DNA of 64,000 nucleotides from QVMG01 sp032073245 (GTDB lineage: Bacteria > Bacteroidota > Bacteroidia > Bacteroidales > Tannerellaceae): contig DAMANX010000019.1 in assembly GCA_032073245.1 (NCBI GenBank), forward strand, positions 1 to 64,000. Reading direction: 5' to 3'. A program made the position numbers and the translations under genes. The first letter of the stretch is position 1. Each line of letters starts with the position of its first letter. A model generated the notes under the pieces. The model was not told the DNA's origin and searched no databases. It was given only the letters and a program-made list of their open reading frames with translations. Positions 16,984 to 26,478 of the stretch are shown here, in pieces.

Positions 16984-19900
16984 ATGAAAGATTATAAAAT
17001 TAACTTTTCTGATATATGTACATTTTCTGAGTTACAGTTACAAGAAGACTTATCAGATGTTTTAAATCATGAAAATTTGGGCATTACCACCTTGGATATT
17101 GGGATTTTAGATGAAAAAAGTAAAAGTTGGTATGCATTAAATAGATATTGTACTCAAGAGGTTGAAAGTATCCATCATCTAGTTTCAAGATCTTTTCAAA
17201 ATTTATTAGAGAAAGAGCCTATTAACTATTTGATTGATCATTATAAGGATGAAGTAAATAATATTAATTCTGATGTATTAACCCACAAATTTAAGGTCTC
17301 TAATGATATATTAAGAAAGTATCAAGAAAAACAAAATACATTCATACTAAAGATAACCACAGAAAAATTTGTAAATACAGATAATAACTATGATCTAGAA
17401 CTTGAAAAATTTTTAGAAATAAGAAATTATTATGAAAATATTAAATTAGCTACAACTGCATTTGAGAGATTCTGTGTAACACAACAATATTTTACAGATT
17501 TTGTTGCTTTAAAATATAATGATGTATATCAAAGCCCTGCTGTTAAATATGCGACTATTGTACTTTTTTCTTTTGAAGATACAATAAGGGAAAGAGTTTT
17601 TACTCATAATGCTGCTGTTTTTTCAAATAATGATGATTATTTGAAAAAAGATATAACAAAAATTCTTTTTCAATATATAACAAAATCAAAATATATATCA
17701 GCATTAGAGAAACTTCATGACTTATCAGTATATCATTCTAAAAAGTCTGCAAAGGCTGCTATCATGTCTCGTAATATGAGTCATAATTTGGGTAGTCACG
17801 TAATGGCATATTTGAAATTAAAGCTAAACTCTGTAGAAGATATAATTCGAAAGAATGTATTACATAGACTCCCAATTCTTGATATAGATAATATACATGA
17901 ATGTGTTGAGTTTTTTAAAGAAGAAAAAAATATTAAAGAGATTGAACTTCCTTTTCTCGTAGGGTTAGGTCGTTTTATAAATTATTTACAAGAACGGCAA
18001 GATTATATAGCAACAGTTGCAACTAATCATATCCCATATAATGCAACTGTCAGTTTTAAGGATTTTATTTATGATGAGTTAAAACCAGAATTACGAACTA
18101 AACGTCATGACAAAGAGAATACTAAGGGTCGCTTAGCAGATAATATTTTATTGGATTATATTGCTTATTCTGAAAAATATGACGGTAGTAGTAGCATTTC
18201 TCTTTTATTTGGTGATTTCGATGGGTATACTCCAGAAGAGGATACAAAGGCATTTATGGATTTTGAAAGATTAAGAAATCTCGAGGTCGCAATGCCGGGA
18301 GGAATTACTGGAAGGCAAGCTTTTTTCTCTATTGTTGAAAATATTATAAGAAATGGAGCTAAGCATAGTTTTAAAGAAAATATAATGCGAATCGTTCTCG
18401 ATGTTGTAAATGATATACCAGATTTCTGGAGTTCTTTTGAGGAAGAGGAAATAAAAAATAAGTATATAGCTTATAAAGATGAATATCATATTATAACAAT
18501 TACTAATAAGTTAAGGAACAATGCAGATTCTATTGGGCAGCTAAAAAAAGGGATAAAGGATCCCTATATAGATCATAGTACTCAGGAAATGAAGGGTGAA
18601 TTCAAAGGTATAAAGGAAATGCGTATATCTGCTGCTTGGCTTCGTAACTATTATATTGATACAATAATTGAAGAAGATCAACCCCCTGCGTTACATGTAA
18701 GAGGCGTTGATTATAATGAAAGTAGATCTACCTGTGCTATTCAATATCTAATTTGTTTACCGAAACCAAAAAAACTTGCATTAGTTTTTGAAGATGTAAA
18801 TAAACAATTAAGAGATATCTATAGAGAATATAAGCCAAACGGAAATGAATATATAAATCATGCGGATATTACCAAATTAAAGAAGGATTTTAGAGAATAT
18901 GGTTTTGGGTTGTTTTCTTATGAAGAGTTTAAAAATAAAAATGCTAATTATGAACTGGTTGTTGTTGAAAACACAAAAGATAAAATATTATTTAACCAAG
19001 TGAGGTCCCTTTCTCCTTCAAGAATTCTTGAATGCGAATTAAATGAAATGTTACAACCACTAGAGAAGAAACTTGAGAATTTATTAGTTTTAAAAAAAGG
19101 CGAATATGACTATGATAAAGTTGAGTCAAAATCCTATGTAGGGTATTTTTATGAAAAATGGATAAATAACAATTTTTTTAATGATGCTAATGAAGGACAT
19201 ATAAAACCTCAATTAGTTGTTTTGGATGATAAAACTTATCAACATAATAAAGAGAATAACGCTAATACTATAGAGAAATTAAATATAGTAGTATCTGTCA
19301 CAGGCGATCAAAATAAAGTATTATACCCGGGGAATATAATTTACAGCAGTCATTATGAGGGCGTTATGAGAGAGTTGGTAAAAACTCAAGATCCGAATAC
19401 TTGTATGGAAGTCCTGGAAGCCAGATTTATTGAAGGAATAACTGGAAATAATTCTACTGATCGGTTAATTCGCCGAAATGAATGGGATGATGAATGGTAT
19501 TATAAACAAATTGCAGCAGGCATGTCTAAGGTTGCTATATTTGATGAACGTTTATTTGAATATGCTTCTCAAAAGAATACAAAATCTTTTATAAAATCAG
19601 AAGACTTGATTGAGAATGATTTTAATAAGGATAACATATCATATGAAATTATAAAAAACAGGTTAAAAGAACTTGGACTAGATGATGTAGAAGAAGATAT
19701 TTTAACAGCAATAGACTTTTTCTCCGATGGAGAATACAGTTTGTCTGATTTGAAATATAAAATTGAAGAAATTCTTGATCCCGTAAATAGAGATAGAGTA
19801 AGAGATACTTATTATATTGAACGACTTCACTCTTATTATGAAAAAGGTATATGGTTCTTTGATCTTGATTTCATTGATAAGAAGATATCAATTATTGGCT

Positions 19901-20379
19901 TTAATAAAAAAATGGATCGAAAAAATCTGAACTATGATAGCAATGATAAAATAGAGACAATAGGGACGATTTTTTTTGACCAAAATGAAGATAAGTATAT
20001 CGTTTCTTTTAGTAACGCTTTTAAAGATTCATACAAATTCGATTTCTTACTTATTCATCAGGGATTATTAGATAAAATATACGAACATTTTAATATAAAG
20101 AATAATATGAATAAAAAGAAACGTTTTACATACGACTTTTATTCACAATTGTCAGTACTAACTCCTCTATTAATAAAAGAAGGTGAAGGTCAAGAAGAAT
20201 CTTATCTACCACAATTTATTATCCATTCCGGAAGATCTAAGCCGGAAAAGAATGATATGCCTCAAAAACAACCCTTTATTCAGTTTGCAGCATTAGAAAA
20301 TGCCGTCAAAGATTGTAAATACACATTAATGGAACTCCTCTATTCTGCATATTATGAAGACAATAGTGATAATAACTAG
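16984..20379 (+). CDS. Large histidine-kinase-like protein with HATPase domain
   Basis: A 1131-aa soluble protein. Residues 1-245 match nothing I recognise. Around 253-285 lies a DHp-like helix with AAIMSRNMSHNLGSHVMAYL, where His267 is the candidate phospho-acceptor. A HATPase-like domain follows, with an N-box at 449-462 (SIVENIIRNGAKHS) and a G2-like GEFKGIKEMRISAA. The D-box (normally DxGxG) appears as ITITNKL, so ATP binding may be altered. The C-terminal half (about 600-1131) is of unknown family. There is no signal peptide or membrane span. It sits 9 bp after the binding-protein gene and overlaps the next gene by 26 nt. I infer a signalling role in a pathway tied to the importer. Confidence 0.6.
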   Translation: MKDYKINFSDICTFSELQLQEDLSDVLNHENLGITTLDIGILDEKSKSWYALNRYCTQEVESIHHLVSRSFQNLLEKEPINYLIDHYKDEVNNINSDVLTHKFKVSNDILRKYQEKQNTFILKITTEKFVNTDNNYDLELEKFLEIRNYYENIKLATTAFERFCVTQQYFTDFVALKYNDVYQSPAVKYATIVLFSFEDTIRERVFTHNAAVFSNNDDYLKKDITKILFQYITKSKYISALEKLHDLSVYHSKKSAKAAIMSRNMSHNLGSHVMAYLKLKLNSVEDIIRKNVLHRLPILDIDNIHECVEFFKEEKNIKEIELPFLVGLGRFINYLQERQDYIATVATNHIPYNATVSFKDFIYDELKPELRTKRHDKENTKGRLADNILLDYIAYSEKYDGSSSISLLFGDFDGYTPEEDTKAFMDFERLRNLEVAMPGGITGRQAFFSIVENIIRNGAKHSFKENIMRIVLDVVNDIPDFWSSFEEEEIKNKYIAYKDEYHIITITNKLRNNADSIGQLKKGIKDPYIDHSTQEMKGEFKGIKEMRISAAWLRNYYIDTIIEEDQPPALHVRGVDYNESRSTCAIQYLICLPKPKKLALVFEDVNKQLRDIYREYKPNGNEYINHADITKLKKDFREYGFGLFSYEEFKNKNANYELVVVENTKDKILFNQVRSLSPSRILECELNEMLQPLEKKLENLLVLKKGEYDYDKVESKSYVGYFYEKWINNNFFNDANEGHIKPQLVVLDDKTYQHNKENNANTIEKLNIVVSVTGDQNKVLYPGNIIYSSHYEGVMRELVKTQDPNTCMEVLEARFIEGITGNNSTDRLIRRNEWDDEWYYKQIAAGMSKVAIFDERLFEYASQKNTKSFIKSEDLIENDFNKDNISYEIIKNRLKELGLDDVEEDILTAIDFFSDGEYSLSDLKYKIEEILDPVNRDRVRDTYYIERLHSYYEKGIWFFDLDFIDKKISIIGFNKKMDRKNLNYDSNDKIETIGTIFFDQNEDKYIVSFSNAFKDSYKFDFLLIHQGLLDKIYEHFNIKNNMNKKKRFTYDFYSQLSVLTPLLIKEGEGQEESYLPQFIIHSGRSKPEKNDMPQKQPFIQFAALENAVKDCKYTLMELLYSAYYEDNSDNN

Positions 20380-21229
20380 AGCTAATGAGTTAGAATATGA
20401 TAGTGAACATGTTTTTGTGACAACCCCTTATAAAGAGTTACCGGATGGTGAATTAAGAACTTTTGTCATTGAAAAATATTCTCCTAAGATTGCCACTCTT
20501 ATCAAAACGCATAAAAAACAATTTTTGAAATGGTTAGAAGATAAAAAAGAGACATTTACTGTTACACCTAAAATATATGATTCTTTTTTAACAGATCTTA
20601 AAAATAATGAGAATGTAGATTATAGTGATTTTTTACGAAATCTGAATAACAGATATAAAGAATTAAAAGACAATTTGATAGAGACTTTTGAGAAGGAATT
20701 TATGAACTCTATATTTCTCAAATATAAAGAGGTCGAAATTTTTTCAAATGATCAACTATTTCATCTAATAGTTTTACCTTGTTATGCTGGTACAGTCAAA
20801 GAGAATTGTTCTAATAAAGAATTAAAATTAGAAAGGTATAAGCCAAAAGATGAAAAAAAAGACTTGCTAAGAAGTATTATTTCACAGTTTGATTTAAATG
20901 ACAAAAAAGTTGATTTATATATACACGACTTAGAGTTAGGCTTAGTAGATTATGATATAAAAGAAAAGTTTGATGATAAGGATATAAATACAACTTTTTC
21001 TAATATCCGTGTGTTTAATCATACTACATTTTCCAAATATAAGAAAATATTGAATGAATGTGCATTTGTAAAGGCAGAAATAATTGATGAAGTAATTAAT
21101 GTGTGTAAAAGTCCTTACTCTATTTTGAAAGAATTAAATAGTAAGAGTGAATATCCTAAAGAATCGCTCACTTTAACAGATCTATCTGAATTTATTAATG
21201 AGAGATTGAATAAATTAAAAACCACATAA
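20354..21229 (+). CDS. Protein of unknown function (291 aa) in the Liv/kinase-like operon
   Basis: A 291-aa, probably cytoplasmic, charged protein with no signal peptide or membrane helix. It starts with a short hydrophobic strand (KTIVIITRAN) and has further strand-like segments FHLIVLPCYAG and KVDLYIHDLELG, suggesting an alpha/beta core around a long helical insertion (about 45-130). I do not recognise the family. Its start lies 26 nt inside the preceding kinase-like gene and its stop is 3 bp before the receiver-domain gene, so the three are almost certainly co-translated and may form a complex. Confidence 0.55.
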   Translation: MKTIVIITRANELEYDSEHVFVTTPYKELPDGELRTFVIEKYSPKIATLIKTHKKQFLKWLEDKKETFTVTPKIYDSFLTDLKNNENVDYSDFLRNLNNRYKELKDNLIETFEKEFMNSIFLKYKEVEIFSNDQLFHLIVLPCYAGTVKENCSNKELKLERYKPKDEKKDLLRSIISQFDLNDKKVDLYIHDLELGLVDYDIKEKFDDKDINTTFSNIRVFNHTTFSKYKKILNECAFVKAEIIDEVINVCKSPYSILKELNSKSEYPKESLTLTDLSEFINERLNKLKTT

Positions 21230-21232
21230 CTT

Positions 21233-23266
21233 ATGTCTTATATTTATTTAGCAAAGTATAACGCTGTAAATGACAAATTTCTATTTAAAAACACGAAAAG
21301 TGTGATTTTCAATATCCATTCCTTATTAGCAAACACTCTTCAAGCTTATAATAATTACATGGATATAGGAGAAGAATCAAATATATCAAATAAGGATGAA
21401 ATTATATATTTTTATATTGCGTATCATCCTACATCGCTATTTCTACAGATTATAGACCAGCCTTCTTTTTTACAATATATTTATGAAAATAAAACAGAAA
21501 ACAACATAAAAACAAAATTAAATAATGCCGATTTTTTTATTTATCCTAATTTTGATAAAGAAAGTGATGTTTTGGTGGATATATTAAAGGAACTTAATAT
21601 ACAATATGGTATAGAAGAAGGGAAGCTACCCTGCCTCCCTATAATACATCTTTCTGATTTGGACCTTTTCACTTCAAATGAGCAGAATGATCTACTTAAT
21701 ATTCCTCGCTATATTAAAATATTGGATAATAGTATTTGGAACTATTATGTTCCATCTATTTGTACCCATTTTAATTCAGAGAATGATGAACTGTCTGAAA
21801 AAACGTATATAGTTAATAATTATAATCTATATGAATCGTTAAAAAGAGTAATATCATACATCCATTACAATCAGAGTCATGGACTGCATTCTTTGAAAAT
21901 ATGTCAAGAATATGCGGATTTTCATGGACGATTAGCTCGTGAATCATATTTGAGTAAAGACGCTCATGGTTCTGATGTTGTACCTTTTTTATTTCATTCC
22001 GAGTCAGAAATGAAACAAAGAGTAATTAGAGAAATATTACGAGTTGATGCTGATTATCGTTTGAGCAATTTCAAGAAACAAAGGTTGACTTCTCTAAGTG
22101 TTACAAGAGATATGGGCATGGTTTTATTTAATCCTAAAAAAAAACCTTTACTTTTCAATTTTAAAGAGAATTCACATCCTTCTTCAAAAGCGAAATGGCG
22201 TTTTTTGCTTTTAGATGATTTTGCTAATATTCCTCTCAGGGGGCATGAAGATTATGATGATTCCAGGAAAATAACTACAGATAAATTAGTTGAAGGAGGA
22301 AAGCTTAAGATTATTATTGATAATATTATACCATATTTTGATATAGATTGGTGTATACCCACTTTTGTAGAAAAAGAATATGGACTGAAAATAACCTTTG
22401 AGTCTGTAAAAATGAATTCTATGAAAGAAGAGTGCTGTGATATTTCTATTTTTTGTGCGCATACAATTAACGAAGCAATTGCTTTACTGCAAGAATTTAG
22501 ATTTGATATAATTTTATTAGATTATCTTTTGGGTAAATCAACAAAAAAAAATGGGCGGGATTATAGTTATACTCTTTTAACTAAGCTAAAAGAAATGTAT
22601 TCACAAGGAAAGATTGACGCTGGGCCCAATGGAAAATTTAGTATTATGCATATTTCTGCTTTTACTACTGCCATTTCTGAGCGATTGCAAGAGCAAGGAT
22701 TACTGAGCAGAGAAAAAGTTTGGGAAATATCTAAAGGTGCTTGTCCTACTAATACACCTCAATTATTCACATATTATCTACTTCGTTTTATGGAACGACA
22801 ATATAGATCTATTGTTTCTTTGTCGGGAAATATGGACGAGAATATTATTACATTGATAGACTTATTATCCTGTATTTTCCAAGGAGAAAATCCCCGCGAA
22901 AGAGCAAACACTTATTTTAATAGTGTTTTAGAAATGAGAAGGAAATATGATATTCTGAAAAATGATATTCGTAAAGAAGATTCGGAGATAATAAAGGATA
23001 AGGGTATTTTTTGTGCAAAAGGATCTGTATTGGTTCATTCATTGTTTGATGATATTGAAAACTACAGTAATTCTTTTTGGGAACACTTGATTCATTTGGT
23101 TTATTTGACCGCTTATGGAACGGTTCGCCAATGGGCAGAGATGTGGGAGGAATATATTTTTGTGAAGCCTAAATTGATGACAAATGCGACAAATATAGAG
23201 AGTAAACCAGCTAAACTCTGTGAAGCAATTGAAAGATATATTATAAGCCTCAAAAACAACTCATAA
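21233..23266 (+). CDS. Protein with embedded response-regulator receiver-like domain
   Basis: A 677-aa soluble protein. Residues 1-320 form an unassigned region. From about 324 the pattern of a receiver domain appears. It runs from RFLLLDD (Asp328 and Asp329 as the acidic pair) through a long insertion to FDIILLDYLLGKS (Asp430 as phospho-acceptor). FSIMHISAFT then supplies the Ser/Thr, and the ISKGACP segment may supply the conserved Lys. The C-terminal 170 residues are helical and contain no recognisable DNA-binding domain. It may receive phosphate from the kinase-like protein two genes upstream. The output is more likely protein-protein than transcriptional. The large insertion between the first and third strands is unusual. 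Confidence 0.6.
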   Translation: MSYIYLAKYNAVNDKFLFKNTKSVIFNIHSLLANTLQAYNNYMDIGEESNISNKDEIIYFYIAYHPTSLFLQIIDQPSFLQYIYENKTENNIKTKLNNADFFIYPNFDKESDVLVDILKELNIQYGIEEGKLPCLPIIHLSDLDLFTSNEQNDLLNIPRYIKILDNSIWNYYVPSICTHFNSENDELSEKTYIVNNYNLYESLKRVISYIHYNQSHGLHSLKICQEYADFHGRLARESYLSKDAHGSDVVPFLFHSESEMKQRVIREILRVDADYRLSNFKKQRLTSLSVTRDMGMVLFNPKKKPLLFNFKENSHPSSKAKWRFLLLDDFANIPLRGHEDYDDSRKITTDKLVEGGKLKIIIDNIIPYFDIDWCIPTFVEKEYGLKITFESVKMNSMKEECCDISIFCAHTINEAIALLQEFRFDIILLDYLLGKSTKKNGRDYSYTLLTKLKEMYSQGKIDAGPNGKFSIMHISAFTTAISERLQEQGLLSREKVWEISKGACPTNTPQLFTYYLLRFMERQYRSIVSLSGNMDENIITLIDLLSCIFQGENPRERANTYFNSVLEMRRKYDILKNDIRKEDSEIIKDKGIFCAKGSVLVHSLFDDIENYSNSFWEHLIHLVYLTAYGTVRQWAEMWEEYIFVKPKLMTNATNIESKPAKLCEAIERYIISLKNNS

Positions 23267-23268
23267 TT

Positions 23269-25923
23269 ATGAATTACGGTCGCTTTTTTGTACTGGATCT
23301 TGATTCCTCAAAACTATCGGAAGGAATAGCCGTCTTCAATTACCGGAGCGTTAAGGCTTATAATACGAAGTTTGATGGTATCACACCCAAGTATCCGGTT
23401 TTTCTGAATATAACAAAAGAGGCCGTAGAATTTAAAATACATTATAGTCACATAGATTGTAATGAACGCTTCACAAAAGATGAATGTGAAAAATGTCCTT
23501 TATTTAAAGAAGATAAAATACACACAAATATCGATGAACTCAAATGTGAGACAGAGGATCATTGTGAACTTAGAAGTTTACATCTGGAAGATATAATCCT
23601 TTCTCTTCCACTCTCTGTCAATCTGGAAATAAAAGACGATTTAACTAATGTTATAAAAAATGCTTATAGTACCCATTTCCCGGTTTCAACCAAAGAAAAA
23701 GAGAATAGCCCTGAACGTAATTATTTGATTCGTATTCTTGAGAAAAATTGTTTAAAGTCTACGGAGGAAGAAGAAAAAGGGATATCTTTCTCTTCCCTAT
23801 CCGTATTTGGTATACATACGAATCAAAATAAAGATAAACGTAGACAGAAAAAACAATCTTTGGAAGAAAAATTATCTTCCCAAGATTACAATAGTGATCT
23901 TATGGAAAATGGAGAATACTCCAAATTTCTCAGGAAACTATTATTGGATTTTATGTTTGATCTGGAACATACCAATGTGTTTAAAGTTGCAGCCAATTAC
24001 GAAGAAATGACTGTTAAGCTAAAAGAGAATTTCTTCTTTTCCGCATTAATAAATAAAGCTAATTTTTATTATTACAGAGAAGCTATCAGTCAGGAAATAG
24101 AATACCATAAACACGATAGAGACTTTTTATTAACGAAATTAAAATTTCAATCCTATTTCTTAGATAGTGCAGAATCACAATGGATCGAAAGTATACAGCA
24201 GCCTCAAGCAGACAAGGAGTTCCCGCAGTATCCTAAGTGGTATGAAGAAGGGAAAGACATATTCAGGAAGAGGTATAAGAAGAAAAGGGAAAAAGGTTGG
24301 TTTGCGTCTCCTGAAGAAGAATTGAAACGTGTATATTATGGGAATGAAGGGAATAAATTAAATGCAATAAATCTTTACAAGCAAATAAATATACTTCAAT
24401 ACCCTATTAAAGGCCTTCTGATCCGATTAATACAATTGATTGTTTTAATTGGAATTCCGGTATTATTGGGTTGGATATTACTTTCTTTCTGTGCTGAACC
24501 CATGTTTGGGAAAAAGATTGAAATCCTTCAATATATGCAGGAAAAGATATGGGTATATCTGGTCGGAGCTATATGTATTATAGCAATGGGAGCTTATATG
24601 GCTATGTCGGGAGCCAGTAAAGAAATGGCTCTACGTGTTGAGGGCTCTTCTTTATGGAGCGTGAAACGTTATGACTTCAATAATGTATTATGGCATATCG
24701 GGAGACTTCCTGTTGGTTATTGGCTAATGATCCTAAGTCTTTTAGTTGTATTTACGGGAACAGTTATATTTGATTGGGCATATACGCAAACTTTCAAAAT
24801 CCTGATACTATTGATTATCTTTTATAATTTAATAGTAAATGTGTATTATAAGATAATTCCGGTGACTCAATTTGCCGGGGTTTATCGCTATTTCAGAGGA
24901 ATTCATATTCTGATGCCTCGCTTAGCGGCTGCAATTGTCACTGCCTGGATCACGATTACACTTAGTGAGGATCTGCTGAAAGCTTTTTTTGATTTGCCTC
25001 GTTCTTATGTGCCGATTATACTATTATTCGCTGTTATGTCGGGCTTTATTTATTTTGAAATAGGAAAGATCGTGCCTTATCTGAATCCGATTAAAAAAAT
25101 CGTCCGTTCTGTTTCATTGTTACTTATTGGATTTTTCTATGCTCTAATTACCGGATTTCTTTTTATCACATTTTCTGCCGATCGTTTTATTGAACGGGGT
25201 GAATTCCTTGATAGCTTTTATGAAAACCATGTATTCGTGGAAAATTCAAAATTTGAAATGAAAGCACCACATATCTTTCTTACTGAGGAATTTCATAATA
25301 ATATATCCTTAAGATATTGTCCTGAATTGCTTGATGAAGCTGTAAAATATTCAAAGGTGATAAATAATGACAAAGCTAAAAACATCCTGAACGGACTAAA
25401 ACTCAAATCACATATATGTTTTGATGATAATCAGACTTCTATTAATACTGATAAACATTATGCATTCACTCTAGTCACCTTGTTTTTAGTTGATGATTTC
25501 AATAAAAGAGCTATAGGAGAAGAGGTAAAAGATTTAAAAGAACTTGCAAATGCTCAATTGATAAGTCTTAAAAATGGTCCTTTAAAAGAAGATATTGAGA
25601 ATAAAATATATGATTTTGAAATAACGGATAAAGCCAATATCAAAAGGAGTGTTGATTTTATGAGAACTGCAGATAATGTATTAGCTTATCAAAAAGGACT
25701 ACGATATCTGAAACATAAATCTAAAGATGATATATATACAGAGAATAACCTACAAGGGAAAAATGAAAAACATTTTAAACTTGTAGAGGTATTTAAGATA
25801 GAGAAAAACGATAATATGGAATATATCGTTCTTTGGGAATTTCTGATACAGTTTTCTTTCTTTGCCATGTTTATAGGTATATTCCTACAGTTAATATTTA
25901 GTGAGAAATCAGTAACTGAATAA
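23269..25923 (+). CDS. Polytopic membrane protein with N-terminal cysteine cluster
   Basis: An 884-aa protein of unknown family. Residues 1-380 are soluble and include five cysteines, C64, C73, C76, C93 and C99 (Cx8Cx2C then Cx5C), a possible metal site. About seven hydrophobic helices follow between residues 384 and 629, then an extracytoplasmic or cytoplasmic region (630-848) and a last helix near 850-878. It starts 2 bp after the receiver-domain gene. Given the context it could be the membrane effector or anchor of the kinase-like/receiver-like module, but no catalytic motif is visible. Confidence 0.55.
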   Translation: MNYGRFFVLDLDSSKLSEGIAVFNYRSVKAYNTKFDGITPKYPVFLNITKEAVEFKIHYSHIDCNERFTKDECEKCPLFKEDKIHTNIDELKCETEDHCELRSLHLEDIILSLPLSVNLEIKDDLTNVIKNAYSTHFPVSTKEKENSPERNYLIRILEKNCLKSTEEEEKGISFSSLSVFGIHTNQNKDKRRQKKQSLEEKLSSQDYNSDLMENGEYSKFLRKLLLDFMFDLEHTNVFKVAANYEEMTVKLKENFFFSALINKANFYYYREAISQEIEYHKHDRDFLLTKLKFQSYFLDSAESQWIESIQQPQADKEFPQYPKWYEEGKDIFRKRYKKKREKGWFASPEEELKRVYYGNEGNKLNAINLYKQINILQYPIKGLLIRLIQLIVLIGIPVLLGWILLSFCAEPMFGKKIEILQYMQEKIWVYLVGAICIIAMGAYMAMSGASKEMALRVEGSSLWSVKRYDFNNVLWHIGRLPVGYWLMILSLLVVFTGTVIFDWAYTQTFKILILLIIFYNLIVNVYYKIIPVTQFAGVYRYFRGIHILMPRLAAAIVTAWITITLSEDLLKAFFDLPRSYVPIILLFAVMSGFIYFEIGKIVPYLNPIKKIVRSVSLLLIGFFYALITGFLFITFSADRFIERGEFLDSFYENHVFVENSKFEMKAPHIFLTEEFHNNISLRYCPELLDEAVKYSKVINNDKAKNILNGLKLKSHICFDDNQTSINTDKHYAFTLVTLFLVDDFNKRAIGEEVKDLKELANAQLISLKNGPLKEDIENKIYDFEITDKANIKRSVDFMRTADNVLAYQKGLRYLKHKSKDDIYTENNLQGKNEKHFKLVEVFKIEKNDNMEYIVLWEFLIQFSFFAMFIGIFLQLIFSEKSVTE

Positions 25924-25935
25924 AATAATATTATT

Positions 25936-26286
25936 ATGAAGATTAGAAATTATTTCCCCATGCTTATTCTATGTATGATTATTATAATCATCGTATGGTT
26001 CATTTTTATATGCACTGGTACTAAAGAGTTGTTAATACATGGAGCATTTGCATTTATCATCTGTACTCTTTTTGTCCTGGCTCTGGTGGTTTTTGATTCA
26101 TTAAAAGATTATCTGGGAAAAGAACTAGACTTTGATCGTCAAAAGCTAAACAAAAAAGATGAAAAGAAACTAAAAGAGGAATCAGATATAGAGCAAAAGA
26201 TTGATGAATTGCAGAAAATACTACAAACGCTAAAAAGCGAGATATCTCAAAACACTAAGAAGGATAAATCAGAACCAAAAAATTAA
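25936..26286 (+). CDS. Small two-helix membrane protein with charged tail
   Basis: A 116-aa protein with two adjacent membrane helices (about residues 7-28 and 34-55) and a cytoplasmic tail of about 60 residues. The tail is rich in Lys, Glu and Asp with heptad-like leucines (KKLKEESDIEQKIDELQKIL), suggesting a coiled coil. It is the last gene of the Liv/kinase-like operon, 12 bp after the polytopic protein, and may be its small partner. The family is not recognised. Confidence 0.5.
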   Translation: MKIRNYFPMLILCMIIIIIVWFIFICTGTKELLIHGAFAFIICTLFVLALVVFDSLKDYLGKELDFDRQKLNKKDEKKLKEESDIEQKIDELQKILQTLKSEISQNTKKDKSEPKN

Positions 26287-26298
26287 TTTAAATCCCCA

Positions 26299-26402
26299 AA
26301 ACCCTTCAACCCTTCAGTTTTCTTTGAAAGATTATGAATTTCAAAAACAATCAGGCTGAAGGGTTGCTTTACAAACCCTTCATCAATAATTTAAACCCTT
26401 CA
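26299..26402. repeat. AACCCTTCA repeat cluster, left flank of the vapE-HU module
   Basis: Four AACCCTTCA copies (26299, 26307, 26374 and 26394) and one inverted copy (TGAAGGGTT, 26356-26364) occur in about 100 bp. AACCCTTCAG and CTGAAGGGTT form a 10-bp inverted repeat, and the last two copies are 20 bp apart. The same motif clusters again at 29616-29740 on the other side of the vapE-HU pair. The rest of the 26287-26478 gap shows no gene. Confidence 0.7.
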
Positions 26403-26478
26403 TTTTCATAGTCTTTAGTTGCGTGTTTCATCTCTTTTTCTTATCTTAGGGGATGTAAAACAATAAAACTGTGAAGAA

